NCBI RefSeq assembly: GCF_026898155.1 | Contig: NZ_CP114029.1 | Coordinates: forward strand, 4,506,001 to 4,570,000 | Length of the DNA: 64,000 bases | Reading direction: 5' to 3' | From: Jiella pelagia | Lineage (GTDB): Bacteria; Pseudomonadota; Alphaproteobacteria; Rhizobiales; Rhizobiaceae | Shown: piece by piece, positions 51,317-60,784 of the stretch | Layout of the letters: the number at the start of each line of letters is the position of its first letter | Numbering within the stretch: the stretch's first letter is position 1 | Program-made: the position numbers and the translations under genes | Notes under the pieces: model-generated | Seen by the model: the letters and a program-made list of their open reading frames with translations, nothing else | Database searches by the model: none | What the model was told of the DNA's origin: nothing

Positions 51317-52300
51317 ATGTCAAAGACTATCCTGAAGTCCTCGGCCGTGTTTGCAGGCATCCTTGCGGCCAGCCTCTCGGCAAACAGCGCCAAGGCAGAA
51401 AACTACACTCTGTGCGGTGCGAGCCCCGGCGGCCTGTGGGCTCTGCTCGGCGCCGGCATCGACGCCGCGGTGAAGCAGGAAGAGCCCAGCTCGACCGTCA
51501 CCTACCAGACCTCGAGCGGCGGTTTCGCCAACATCGTCCAGATGGCGCAAGGCAACTGCGACATGTCGATCGTCCATCTCGGCGAGGCGGTGATCGCCTC
51601 GAAGGGCGAAACGCCCTTCCAGGAGCCGATGGAGGACTTTGCCGTCGTCGCCGTCCTCTACAACTGGGCGCCGATGCAATGGCTGATGAACGAGAACTTC
51701 GCCGAGGAGCACAACATCTCCTCGATCGCTGACATCAAGGGCACGCCGGTCGATCTCATCGTCAACAAGAACGGCATTCTTCCGAGTATCCTTGCCGAGG
51801 CGTCGCTCAAGAAGCTCGGCATCGGGTTCTCGGACATCGAGTCGAATGGTGGATCAATCCAGTATCAGGGTTCCCAGACCGCCGAGGAACTCATGAAGGA
51901 TGGGCGGGGCGACGTCTGGACCAACGCCATGTTCATCGGTACCGGCTCGATCGGCTCGATCGCGGAAAGCGTCGACCTTCGCCTTCTGTCAGTGCCCGAT
52001 GACATTATCGCCTACATGAGCGAGACCTACGGCTCGGTCCCCTATACGATCCCGGCTGGCAGCTATGACTGGCAGAAGCAGGAGATCAAGACTTTCGGCG
52101 CCCAGGCCGCGTTGGTCGTGCCGAAGTCGGATTCGCCGGAAGAGGTCGAGAAGCTGACCAAGGCGCTGCTCGACCATATCGCCGAGCTGCAGAACGTCCA
52201 CTCTTCGATGAAGGCGCTGACGCCCGAGGTGATGCAGTCCGCCAAGGGGCTCCCGTATCACGAGGGCGCGCTCGAAGCCTACAAGGCAGCCGCCGAGTAG
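51317..52300 (+). CDS. TAXI-family TRAP transporter solute-binding protein
   Basis: A 327-residue periplasmic protein with a Sec signal (MSKTILKSSAVFAGILAASLSANSAKA|ENYT). The mature part is a TAXI binding protein: TLCGASPGGLWALLGAGIDAAVKQ, then TSSGGFANIVQMAQGNCDMSIVHLGEAV and GTPVDLIVNKNG. The ATG at 51317 follows AGGAAGAG; 51272 is less likely. TAXI proteins bind small carboxylates and couple to the fused 4TM-12TM permease, which is the next gene. As the importer of the operon that holds the NadC-like and PhnN-phosphorylase enzymes, its ligand may be a heterocyclic carboxylate, but that is inference. Confidence 0.9.
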   Translation: MSKTILKSSAVFAGILAASLSANSAKAENYTLCGASPGGLWALLGAGIDAAVKQEEPSSTVTYQTSSGGFANIVQMAQGNCDMSIVHLGEAVIASKGETPFQEPMEDFAVVAVLYNWAPMQWLMNENFAEEHNISSIADIKGTPVDLIVNKNGILPSILAEASLKKLGIGFSDIESNGGSIQYQGSQTAEELMKDGRGDVWTNAMFIGTGSIGSIAESVDLRLLSVPDDIIAYMSETYGSVPYTIPAGSYDWQKQEIKTFGAQAALVVPKSDSPEEVEKLTKALLDHIAELQNVHSSMKALTPEVMQSAKGLPYHEGALEAYKAAAE

Positions 52301-52412
52301 CTTCTGATCGCATCCTTCGGACGGCGGGTGCGCCCGTCGTCCGCAGCCGTACCGATACTTTTCGCGCCACCACGCTCGCATGGCGAGCCGCTGCCTCTCG
52401 GAGTCGACAGCA

Positions 52413-54338
52413 ATGATGGGGTTCATCAACAGCCTGTTCAATGTCGGCGGGCGTCGTGACCTTCAAGGCCCGCTGGCGATAACCGTTAAAGCCTATGCGG
52501 CTGCCGTCGGGCTTTGGGTGCTGTGGGAAACGACATTCGCCCGGGTCGACGCTCTGGCTGCGACAGCGGTGTTTCTTTGCCTTATCCTGCCGCCGTCCTT
52601 CATCATGGTGAGAGCCAGCCCTTCGGCGAGCGAGACGAAGGTTCCCTGGTCCGACTGGATCCTGGTGGGGGTCAGTCTGGTCACCTCCGTCTATTTCATC
52701 TTCCAGATCGAAGTGATCGCGACCCGTATCAGCCTTTTCCTGCCGCTGACGACGGTGCAGATGGTCGCGGCACTGGCGATCGTTCTTCTCGCTCTCGAAA
52801 TCACCCGGCGGACCGTCGGTCTCTTCCTGATGCTGATCGTCGTCGCATTCACCGCCTACAATCTCTTCGGTCACTTGCTTTCCGGCCCGCTCGGCCACGG
52901 ATACATCAGCCTCAACCATTTTCTCGACGTGAACGTGTTCACCGGCGACGGATTGTTCGGCGTGCCGGTGCGTGTCGCAGCAACCTACGTGTTCCTGTTC
53001 GTGATGTTCGGGACGTTCCTGGAAAAGGCCGGTGGCGGCGAGTTCTTCTTCCGCATCGCGGCGGCGATCGCCGGCCGCTCCCATGGCGGGCCGGCGAAGA
53101 TCGCGGTCATCTCCTCGGCGCTCTTCGGTACCATGTCCGGCAGCCCGACTTCCGACGTCGTCACCACCGGCTCGATCACCATCCCGATGATGAAGCGGCT
53201 CAACTATTCGCCGCGTCTGGCCTCGGCCGTCGAAGTCGCCGCCTCGACCGGCGGGAGCATCCTGCCGCCGGTGATGGGCTCGGCAGCCTTCATCATGGCC
53301 GAATATACAGGTATCAGCTACATCAATATCGTTGTCGCCTCGATCATCCCGGCGATCCTCTACTACGCCTGCATCATGATGCAGGTGCACCTGCGCTCCG
53401 AGCGCCTAGCACTGACCGGCCTTTCTCGCGACGAGGTGCCGCCACTGTGGACGACGCTGCGCGAGGGCTGGGTGTACATCGTGCCCCTCGTCGTCCTCGT
53501 CGTCGCGCTGGTCCAGGGCTATTCGCCGACCCGGGTGGCAGTTTTCGCGACGGTTTCCGTCGTCGTCGCTTCGTGGTTTCGCGCCGGATATCGACTTGGG
53601 CCAACCGGTATCTACGAGGGGCTCTCGGCGACCACGATCCGCATGCTCGGCGTAACCGGCGCCTGCGCTGCCGCGGGCCTCGTCATCGGCGGCATCACCA
53701 TGACCGGTCTGGCCATGAAGTTCTCCTACATCACCTTCGCGCTTGCCGGAGACAACATGGCGATCGCGCTGCTTCTCAGCGGCGCGGTGACCATTCTCCT
53801 CGGCCTCGGCATGCCGACACCGAGCGCCTACGTTCTGGCGGCGGTGCTCATCGGACCCACGCTCGTCAACGAATTTCAAATACCGCTTCTGAACGCCCAT
53901 CTTTTCCTGATGTACTTCGCGGTGCTTTCCGCAATGACCCCGCCCGTCGCGGTGGCTGCATATGCCGCGGCCGCAATCTCGGATGCCAATCCGATCGGTA
54001 TCGCGCTCAGCGCCTGCAAGCTGGCGTTGGCGGCCTTCGTGCTTCCCTTTGCCTTCGTCTACGCCCCGAGCATCTTGGCTCCCGACCTCGAGTGGAACAC
54101 GATCATTCAGATCACCACCGTCTGCCTCGGCACGGTATTCCTCGCGGTCGGTGCCGAGGGTTTCCTGCGCCGCAAACTCGGCCGCGGCGAGCGCGCGCTG
54201 ATTTTTGTCGGCGGACTCATGATGTTCACCCCGAGCTACGTCGTTTCGATGATCGGCATCGCCATGGCGGCTCCCGTGGTCTATTTTGTCCTTGCCCGGA
54301 CGCGGAAGGTCGGTACGCTCGAAAGCGTTGAGCCATGA
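52413..54338 (+). CDS. TRAP transporter permease, fused 4TM-12TM (TAXI type)
   Basis: A 641-residue integral membrane protein combining the DctQ-like 4TM and DctM-like 12TM parts in one chain, as is standard for TAXI-TRAP systems. Landmarks are FGTFLEKAGGGEFFFRIAAAIAGRSHGGPAKIAVISSALFGTMSGSPTSDVVTTGS and MGSAAFIMAEYTGISY, with FGLGMPTPSAYVLAAVLIGP-type sequence in the second half. It uses Na+ or H+ gradients. The ATG at 52413 has GGAG upstream; 52380 or 52416 are alternatives. It pairs with the binding protein 112 bases upstream. Confidence 0.92.
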   Translation: MMGFINSLFNVGGRRDLQGPLAITVKAYAAAVGLWVLWETTFARVDALAATAVFLCLILPPSFIMVRASPSASETKVPWSDWILVGVSLVTSVYFIFQIEVIATRISLFLPLTTVQMVAALAIVLLALEITRRTVGLFLMLIVVAFTAYNLFGHLLSGPLGHGYISLNHFLDVNVFTGDGLFGVPVRVAATYVFLFVMFGTFLEKAGGGEFFFRIAAAIAGRSHGGPAKIAVISSALFGTMSGSPTSDVVTTGSITIPMMKRLNYSPRLASAVEVAASTGGSILPPVMGSAAFIMAEYTGISYINIVVASIIPAILYYACIMMQVHLRSERLALTGLSRDEVPPLWTTLREGWVYIVPLVVLVVALVQGYSPTRVAVFATVSVVVASWFRAGYRLGPTGIYEGLSATTIRMLGVTGACAAAGLVIGGITMTGLAMKFSYITFALAGDNMAIALLLSGAVTILLGLGMPTPSAYVLAAVLIGPTLVNEFQIPLLNAHLFLMYFAVLSAMTPPVAVAAYAAAAISDANPIGIALSACKLALAAFVLPFAFVYAPSILAPDLEWNTIIQITTVCLGTVFLAVGAEGFLRRKLGRGERALIFVGGLMMFTPSYVVSMIGIAMAAPVVYFVLARTRKVGTLESVEP

Positions 54339-54417
54339 CTGTTTGTATTGCGACGTCAATTTTCCTCGACGCCCCACGGGCTCGAACAGCTTGGCAGGTT
54401 GTCGGGGCCAACGTGGC

Positions 54418-55008
54418 ATGACCAGGCCCATATCAGACGATCCGAACGGGGCTCCACACGAGCGCCAACAGGAATTGCAAGGCGAGATTTCGCCGGACGG
54501 TGCCGAAGCTTTCGACAACAATGGGCGGCCGGAAGGGATGACACTGCAGGCGAAAGCAGGCCAATCGCTGACCGGCACCATGAACTATGTCTTCACAGAA
54601 CAAGTCGGCTACCTGCTGCGCCGCGCCTATCAACGCCATCTGGCGATTTTTCAGAGCAACGCTGCCATCGAGAATCTCACGGCCGTACAATTCTCGACGC
54701 TTTGCGCACTGGATGACGGCGTCTGCCAGTCACAGGTCGAACTGGTGAAGGCGACGGGTGTCGACCAGGCGACGATCCGGGGGATCGTCGAGCGGCTCAA
54801 GGCTCGCGGCCTCGTCACACTGTCGAAGGATCCGGACGATAGGCGCAAGGTCATCATCACCATCAGCGATGAGGGGCGGGACGCACTCCGGTCGATGACT
54901 CCCTGCGCGATCAGGTCGAGCGAGGATACGCTCGACCCTCTCAACCCCGCCGAGCGCCTTGCTCTCCTCCACACCTTGCGTAAGATTGCAGACGTCGGCC
55001 AAGCTTGA
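54418..55008 (+). CDS. MarR family transcriptional regulator
   Basis: A 196-residue regulator. The N-terminal ~55 residues are an unusual polar extension. The winged helix follows: LTAVQFSTLCALDDGVCQSQVELVKATGVDQATIRGIVERLKARGLVTLSKDPDDRRKVIITISDEGRDAL, with the wing motif KDPDDRRKV that is diagnostic. It closes the nadC-like operon, 79 bases after the permease stop. It probably responds to the imported ligand and represses the operon, with the 48163-48179 palindrome a candidate site. Confidence 0.9.
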   Translation: MTRPISDDPNGAPHERQQELQGEISPDGAEAFDNNGRPEGMTLQAKAGQSLTGTMNYVFTEQVGYLLRRAYQRHLAIFQSNAAIENLTAVQFSTLCALDDGVCQSQVELVKATGVDQATIRGIVERLKARGLVTLSKDPDDRRKVIITISDEGRDALRSMTPCAIRSSEDTLDPLNPAERLALLHTLRKIADVGQA

Positions 55009-55517
55009 GCGGCGAGTGCTGGATTGGTTTACGCGAGCAGGAGGCCATTTCGACCCGCCCGCCCCGGGCGCAGGGCAACACCGAACTCGTCGCGAACCAG
55101 ATCGCTTCACTCGTTCATTGAGCTTGCGACGGTCTTTCGGCCATTGGTCGGAAGGCGAAGCTGATGCCGGGGCGTTCAGCGACGCCCGTCTCGGCCGTCG
55201 GTTCATGGATCTGCTTCGCCGTCCCCGCAACCGGATGGGGGCGACCACTCCGCTTGCACGCCAGGACTGGGCGAACACCAAGGCGGCCTATCGGTTCTTT
55301 ACCAATCCGAACGTGGATGAAGGACAGTTCCTCATCGGCCATTTCGAGGCGACGAAGGCGCGCTATGCCTCTCGTGCGAAGGCCCCGTTCTCCCGCTTCA
55401 GGAAACCGCAGTTCCATCTTCCAAGCCAGGAGGCGGCGGATAAGCTCGGCCGCAGCAGCATCTCATCGCCGCAGCCGGCGAGGTCATAAGTAGCCGATGG
55501 GCCATTGGCGCGTGTCG
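55009..55517. other. Intergenic stretch holding a transposase remnant
   Basis: The 509 bases between the MarR gene and the HMG-CoA-lyase-like gene carry only a truncated IS4-type transposase fragment. No inverted repeats or target duplication were identified. Confidence 0.5.
55133..55420 (+). pseudogene. Transposase N-terminal fragment (IS4 family, Tn5-like DNA-binding domain)
   Basis: Residues reading GAFSDARLGRRFMDLL, GATTPLARQDWANTKAAYRFF and FLIGHFEATKARY match the N-terminal domain of IS4-family transposases. The catalytic DDE portion is missing and the text decays after this, so it is a degraded insertion-sequence remnant on the plus strand. Confidence 0.75.
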
Positions 55518-56438
55518 TCAGCCGGTGAGGGCGCGCTTGCGCGGAACGTTGCGCAGATGGCTTGCGGTCTTGCCGCCGGGCAGGGCGGCGATGCGGTCGG
55601 CGGCGGCGAGCAGCTTGTCGCGGTCGAGACCGGTCGCGATCCCGCCTTCCTCGAAGGCGAAGTGCAGGTCCTCGCTCGCCGTGTTGCCGGTTGCGCCCGG
55701 GGCGAAGGGGCAGCCACCGAGTCCGCCCGCCGCGCCCTCGATGATCGAGACCCCGACCCCGTGGGCGAACAGCGCATTGGCGACCCCCATGCCGAAGGTG
55801 TCGTGGCCATGGAAGGCCCAGACGGTCTCCTCCGGGCCCTCGGCCATGACCGTCTCAAAGCGACGCGCCACCGTCAGCGGATCGGCCCGTCCGGTGGTGT
55901 CGCAGAGGGCGAACTCGGCCTTCGGCGCGATCGACAGCGCCTCGGCGAAGACCCGGCGGACGGCGTCGAGCGGGATCGTCCCGTCGAAGGGGCAGTCGAA
56001 GCTGGTGGCAAGGTCTACCCGAAGCGTCTCGCCGGCCGCGCCGGTCTCCGCCACGATGGCGCGCAGCTGGTCGAGCGATTGGGACACCGACTGGCGGACG
56101 TTGCTCTGGTTGTGGGTCTCCGAGACCGATACAACAAAGACAAGATCGCGATAGCCGTTCTGGAGCGCGAGTGTCGCGCCCTTGGCATTGGGGACGAGGA
56201 CGGAGAGCCGGCAGCCGGCCCGCTCCCTGAAATGCGCCGCGATCGCCCCCATGTCCGCCATCTGCGGCACGGCCTTCGGGCTGACGAAGGAGCCGAGTTC
56301 CATGCGGGTGACGCCGGCGTCGAGCAGCATCTCGACGATGGCGATTTTCTCCTCGGTCGGCAGCTTCTCGGCGATCGACTGGAAGCCATCGCGCGGCGCG
56401 ACCTCAAGGAGCGTGACGTGATCGGAACGGGGCTTCAT
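55518..56438 (-). CDS. Hydroxymethylglutaryl-CoA lyase family protein
   Basis: A 306-residue DRE-TIM metallolyase. It starts VTLLEVAPRDGFQSIAEKLPTEEK (the RDG metal site with D-x-L-E-V-A), and contains SVSETHNQSNVRQSVSQSL, FDCPFDG, FALCDTTGRADP, HGHDTFGMGVANA (two metal-binding His) and GGLGGCPFAPGATGN, the mobile loop with the catalytic Cys of HMG-CoA lyases. The reaction is HMG-CoA to acetyl-CoA plus acetoacetate. The start at 56438 is used; the reading from 56579 overlaps the preceding gene. Being last in an operon with a CoA-transferase and a TRAP importer suggests action on an imported hydroxy-dicarboxylate; a citramalyl-CoA or related substrate is the main alternative. Confidence 0.92.
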   Translation of the reverse strand: MKPRSDHVTLLEVAPRDGFQSIAEKLPTEEKIAIVEMLLDAGVTRMELGSFVSPKAVPQMADMGAIAAHFRERAGCRLSVLVPNAKGATLALQNGYRDLVFVVSVSETHNQSNVRQSVSQSLDQLRAIVAETGAAGETLRVDLATSFDCPFDGTIPLDAVRRVFAEALSIAPKAEFALCDTTGRADPLTVARRFETVMAEGPEETVWAFHGHDTFGMGVANALFAHGVGVSIIEGAAGGLGGCPFAPGATGNTASEDLHFAFEEGGIATGLDRDKLLAAADRIAALPGGKTASHLRNVPRKRALTG

Positions 56439-56472
56439 CGGACTGATCCTTCGATGCGTCGAGAGCGGCGGC

Positions 56473-56979
56473 TCAAAGCTGCTGCGCCGCCTCATCCTTC
56501 TTCCTGGGCCGGCGGAACATGTTGAGGACGAACTGGAGTCCCAGCATGCAGAAGCCAACCGGCAGCATGGAGTAGGCAATCCAGTAGGGGGTTCCGAAGG
56601 CGGACGAGACGCGCTCGCCGTACTGGAACGCGTCGTGGGTCATCAGATACCCGCGCCAGGTCAGGATCGCGCAGAAGGCGGCGCCGACGAGCCCGATGAC
56701 GACCCTGAGCGCGATCTGGCGTCGCGGCCCCAGCGCGTCGGGCAGCAGCGTGATGCCGATATGCTCGCCCCGCCGCTCGACATCCGCCGCCGTCATCAGC
56801 CCCAGATAGACGATGAGGAAGGAGTTGACCTCCAGGCTCCACGACGTCGGCGCGGCAAAGAGATAGCGCATGAGCGCGTCGTAGGTAACGGTCAACGCCA
56901 TGAAGGCGAGGGCGATGACGCCGCCCAGCTGCAAAAGCCAGGCGATGCCGTCGATGATCTTGACGACGGGGTTGTTCAC
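56473..56979 (-). CDS. dctQ: TRAP transporter small permease (DctQ)
   Basis: A 168-residue protein with four predicted transmembrane helices (about 18-38, 50-70, 90-110, 132-152), including VTYDALMRYLFAAPTSWSLEVNSFLIVYLG, the DctQ family core with the R-Y-x-F motif, and ERRGEHIGITLLPD. It is the membrane partner of the large subunit at 58088-59386. The gene order CoA-transferase, DctM, DctP, DctQ, lyase is unusual in placing DctQ after DctP. Confidence 0.9.
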   Translation of the reverse strand: MNNPVVKIIDGIAWLLQLGGVIALAFMALTVTYDALMRYLFAAPTSWSLEVNSFLIVYLGLMTAADVERRGEHIGITLLPDALGPRRQIALRVVIGLVGAAFCAILTWRGYLMTHDAFQYGERVSSAFGTPYWIAYSMLPVGFCMLGLQFVLNMFRRPRKKDEAAQQL

Positions 56980-57003
56980 GCCGCTCTCCCTCGCATCACG
57001 ATG

Positions 57004-58042
57004 TCAGGCGCCTTCGCCCATGGCGAGCGCGATGGCCTTCTTGCCGACTTCCTCGCCGACTTCGCCGATCCAGGCCTCACGCACGTTCTCGCTGACCGTG
57101 GCGAAACGATCGAGCGTCGCCTGATCGGGCTCGATGACCTCGATGCCGAGGCTCCTTGAACTTGGGCCAGTACTGCTTGGTGTAGTAGTCCTCGTTGGCG
57201 GCCTTGGCGCTGTGGGTGTCGAACCATTCGGCGGCTTCCGTCATCGCGCTCTTGACGCCGTCGTCCATCGCCTCCCAGCGATCGGTCTTGACGAAGATGC
57301 CGATGGCAAAGCCTGTCACCGGAATGCGCAGGGCCTGCTTGACCTGCTCTTGGATCGAACGGCCGTTGATGGTGGAGATGGTCGCGACGGCAGCATCCAC
57401 CGTGCCGCGCTGGAGCGCCAGGTAGAGTTCGGAGGAGGGGATGCGCACCGCCGCGCCGCCGAAGTCCTCGATCGCCTTCGTCGCCTCGAAGGACACGACG
57501 CGCACGCGCTTTCCATCGATGTCCTCGAGGGTCCGGATACCGGGGTTGCCGGTGCTCCAGATAATCTCCGGTTCCATGATGCCGCCGCCGAAGGACAGCG
57601 CGGTGAGGCCCTGCTTCTTCAGTTCCTGGTTCATCAGCTCGAACAGTGGCGAGCCGCGCTTCAGGCGGTCGGGATTGTCGTAGAGCGGGCCGACGACACC
57701 CGGCAGGCCTATGACGCCGAGGATCGGCAGGGAGCGGGTGATGTAGCTCGTCGTGTGGAACATGAAGTCGATGTTGCCGGAGCGCAGCGCCGGCAGCTGC
57801 TCGTCGGCCGAGAGCAGACGGCCGGAATCGTAGAAGTCGATCTTGACCGTATCGCCGTGCTTTTCGTTGACATAGTCGACGAAGCCCTGGCTGCCGAAGG
57901 CAAGATCCTCGTAGGATGGCGGCAGGTAGGTGACGCCGGTAAGCATCTGTTGGGCCCTCGCCGAGCCCGTCGGCATTCCGAAGGCCGCACCGGCCGAGAG
58001 CGCGCCGGTGGCAGCCAGGAATTTGCGTCTGTCGATCGTCAT
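57004..58042 (-). CDS. dctP: TRAP transporter periplasmic binding protein (DctP), frame broken at GAGNCTC
   Basis: About 345 residues after removing one base from GAGGCTC at 57148-57154. The N-terminal signal carries a twin-arginine-like MTIDRRKFLAATGALSAGAAFGMPTGSARAQ. DctP landmarks include LFELMNQELKKQGLTALSFGGG, ITGFAIGIFVKTDRW-like sequence and KRVRVVSFEATKAIEDFGGAAVRIPSSELYLALQRGTVDAA, with the Arg that normally contacts the ligand carboxylate. The lesion at E297 separates KFKE from LGIEVIEPDQATLDRF. As the substrate receptor of the TRAP system it should bind an organic acid in line with the lyase and CoA-transferase. Confidence 0.9.
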
Positions 58043-58087
58043 GTCTTTACCTCCCAGTTGAAAGACGAATTACGTCACGAAGTTGGG

Positions 58088-59386
58088 TCACTTGACCAGA
58101 TTCGGCAGCCACAGGCTGATCGCCGGGAACAGCACGAACAGCGCCAGCATCAGGAACTGGATGATCACGAAGGGCACGACCGAGCGGATGATCTCCTCGA
58201 TCTTCAGCATCGGTGCGACGGCCTTCAGCGTATAGAGATTGAGGCCAACCGGCGGGGTGATCACCGCGATCTCGAGGTTCATCACGAGGATGATCCCGAA
58301 CCAGAGCGGGTCGTAGCCGAGAGCGGTGATCAGCGGCAGCAGGATCGGCGTCGTCACCACGATCAGCGAGACGGCGTCGACCAGCATGCCGAGCCCGACA
58401 AGCGCGAGCATGATCAGCATCAGGATGGCCTCGGGGGGCAAATCTGTGCCGATGAGGAGGCCAGTGATCGTATCCGGCACGCGCACAAGGTTGAGATAGT
58501 CGCCGAAGATGCGGGCGCAGCCCATGATGATCAGGATGGCGCCGGAGATCCGTGCGCTGGAGCCGATCACCGCCGCGATGCCCTTCAGGTCGAGGCAGCG
58601 AAAGATCGCGACGGCCACGAGGAAGGCGCCGACGGCGCCGAAGGCGGCCGCTTCGCTCGGCGTCGCGATGCCCGAATAGATTGCACCGAGGACGAGCACG
58701 ATCAGGAGGACGGCGTGCCATATGCCGCCGATCGCCTTCATCCGGTCCTTCCAGGAATAGGCGATCTGCTCGCCCATCGGCGCCTCGGCCGGATTGAGCA
58801 GCGCGCGAAAATAGATGTAGACGCAGAGCGCCAGGGCCAGCGCGACGCCGGGCACGATGCCGCCGATGAAAAGGTCTGCGACGGAGACCGACGAGACCGC
58901 GCCGTAGATGATCAGCGGCACGCTCGGCGGGATCAGCATGGCGAGGGCGCCGGAGCTGACGACGCTGCCGGCGGCCAGCGTGCGCGAATAGCCCCGGTCG
59001 AGCATCTGCGGCACGGCGATGGAGCCTACGGCGGCGACGCCGGCGATGGAGACGCCGCTGACCGCGCCGAACACCGCCGAAGCGCCAACGGTGGCGATGG
59101 CGAGACCGCCGCGCAACCATTGCAGCCAGATCACTGCGGCCTTGAAGAGATTGGCCCCGACCGGCGTCGCGGCGAGGAAATTGCCCATCAGGACGAAGAG
59201 CGGCAGGGCCAGCAGTTCGAAACTGTTGAGCTGGCCGAAGAGCGAGGTCGGGCCGAAGAAGAAGGCCATCGAACCGCGCGTCATGTAGAGCCCGGTCAGG
59301 CCCGCCGCGCCGAGCGCGAGAAAGATCGGCGCGCCGATGGCGATGAGCGCGAGCATCACGACGACGACGATGACGGGCTCGATCAT
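58088..59386 (-). CDS. dctM: TRAP transporter large permease (DctM)
   Basis: A 432-residue membrane protein of 12 predicted helices. DctM signatures are GSMAFFFGPTSLFGQLNSFELLALPLFVLMGNFLA, FGAVSGVSIAGVAAVGSIAVPQML, SGALAMLIPPSVPLIIYG and VISPPVGLNLYTLKAVAP-like sequence at the end (VITPPVGLNLYTLKA). Intact frame. It follows the CoA-transferase gene by 51 bases and precedes dctP. Confidence 0.93.
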   Translation of the reverse strand: MIEPVIVVVVMLALIAIGAPIFLALGAAGLTGLYMTRGSMAFFFGPTSLFGQLNSFELLALPLFVLMGNFLAATPVGANLFKAAVIWLQWLRGGLAIATVGASAVFGAVSGVSIAGVAAVGSIAVPQMLDRGYSRTLAAGSVVSSGALAMLIPPSVPLIIYGAVSSVSVADLFIGGIVPGVALALALCVYIYFRALLNPAEAPMGEQIAYSWKDRMKAIGGIWHAVLLIVLVLGAIYSGIATPSEAAAFGAVGAFLVAVAIFRCLDLKGIAAVIGSSARISGAILIIMGCARIFGDYLNLVRVPDTITGLLIGTDLPPEAILMLIMLALVGLGMLVDAVSLIVVTTPILLPLITALGYDPLWFGIILVMNLEIAVITPPVGLNLYTLKAVAPMLKIEEIIRSVVPFVIIQFLMLALFVLFPAISLWLPNLVK

Positions 59387-59437
59387 CGGGGGGCCTCCGG
59401 GGCCGCAGCCTTCAGGATGAGGTGGGGAGAGGCGCGG

Positions 59438-60629
59438 TCAGAGGACATTGGCAGCCTTCAGGGCGGCGATCGTCTCGACGTCGTAGCCGAGCCATTCCGC
59501 TAGTACGGCGTCGGTGTGCTCGCCGAGCTTCGGGCCGGTGCGCTCGACGCCGCCCGGGGAGGCGGAGAGCTTGGGAAAGACGTTCTGCATGGCGATCGGC
59601 CCGATCTCGGGGTCCTCGACCCTGGTGATCGCCTCGCGTGCCTTGAAATGCTCGTCGCGAAGCATGTCCGACGCCTTGTAGGTGAGGCCGGCCGGAACGC
59701 CTGCTTCAGCGAGCTGTTCGACAATGTCGTCCGCCGCGAGGCCCGAGGTCCATTCGGCGACGACGGCGTCGCATTCGGCCTGGTTGCGCCCGCGCGCCTG
59801 GTGGTTGGCAAAGCGCTCGTCGTCGGCGAGGCTCTGGCCTACCCATGGCAGCAGTAAGGCGGCGGAACAGGCTGTCCTGGTTGCCGCCGATGATGACGGT
59901 CTCGCCGTCCTTCGTCGGATAGGCGTTGGAGGGGGCTATGCCGGGCAGGAAGCTGCCGGAGCGCTCGCGCACGTGTCCGCCGCCGTCATATTCGGAGATG
60001 ACGCTCTCCATGACCGACAGGACGGCCTCGAAGATCGAGGCGTCGACCAACTGGCCCTCACCGGTGCGATGGCGGTGCTGCAGGGCGAGGAGCGCGCCCT
60101 GAAAGCCGCTCTGGCCGGCGAGCGTGTCGCCGATGGAGATGCCGGCGCGCACCGGCGGCCGATCGGGGTAGCCGGCGATGTAGCGCATCCCGCCCATCGC
60201 CTCGCAGACTGAGGCAAAGCCTGCCCGGTTCGCGTAGGGGCCGGTCTGGCCGAAGCCGGTGACGCGCACCATGATGAGAGCAGGATTGATCGCCTTCAGC
60301 GCCTCGTAGCCGAGGCCCCATTCCTCCATCCGACCGACGCGGAAGTTCTCGACCAGGATGTCCGTCTTCGCTGCGAGCTGGCGCACGACGTCCTGCGCTT
60401 CGGGCTTCCGGAGATCAAGGGTGATCGACTTCTTGCCGCGTGCAATCACCGGCCACCAGAGCGGACGGCCTTCGGCGTCCGTGCGGCCCCACTGGCGCAT
60501 GGAATCGCCGGTCTTCGGCGGCTCGATCTTGACGACCTCGGCGCCGAAATCGGCCAGAAGCTGGCCGCAGAACGGACCGGCGATCAGCTGTCCCATCTCC
60601 AGGACGCGAAGACCCGCAAGCGGTTTCAA
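59438..60629 (-). CDS. CaiB/BaiF (class III) CoA-transferase, frame broken at GAGNCTC
   Basis: About 396 residues from a TTG at 60629 that has a GGGAGGA site 5-7 bases before it, after removing one base from GAGGCTC at 59828-59834. An ATG at 60686 is an alternative without such a site. It opens KPLAGLRVLEMGQLIAGPFCGQLLADFGAEVVKIEPP and has SITLDLRKPEAQDVV, VENFRVGRMEEWGLGYEAL, VRVTGFGQTGPYANRAGF and GQSGFQGALLALQHRHRTGEGQLVD, with the catalytic Asp in the VDASIFEAVL region. The lesion at E266 separates GRPE from LADDERFANHQARG. It moves CoA between a donor such as succinyl-CoA and an organic acid. SUGCT-type members use glutarate and HMG, which would fit the downstream lyase. Confidence 0.9.
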
Positions 60630-60784
60630 TGTATTCCTCCCTTTCGAGGCGTTCCCACGCCCCGTGCACCATCTCCCCTGGTGCATCGTCTCTCAGACTG
60701 AGTGAAGCCTATTGTATCCCATTCGTCAACAGAGTTAGGGTCGGCTGTGATCAAAGTCTTGTTTTTGTATCCAATGGGGCTCGG
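60630..60784. promoter_or_regulatory. Divergent promoter/operator region for the GntR gene and the CoA-transferase operon
   Basis: TTGTATCC occurs twice, at 60712-60719 and 60765-60772, 53 bases apart, a likely half-site set for the GntR regulator (FCD-type sites are often built on TTGTATACAA). A TGCACCA...TGGTGCA inverted repeat lies at 60665-60685. Confidence 0.5.
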
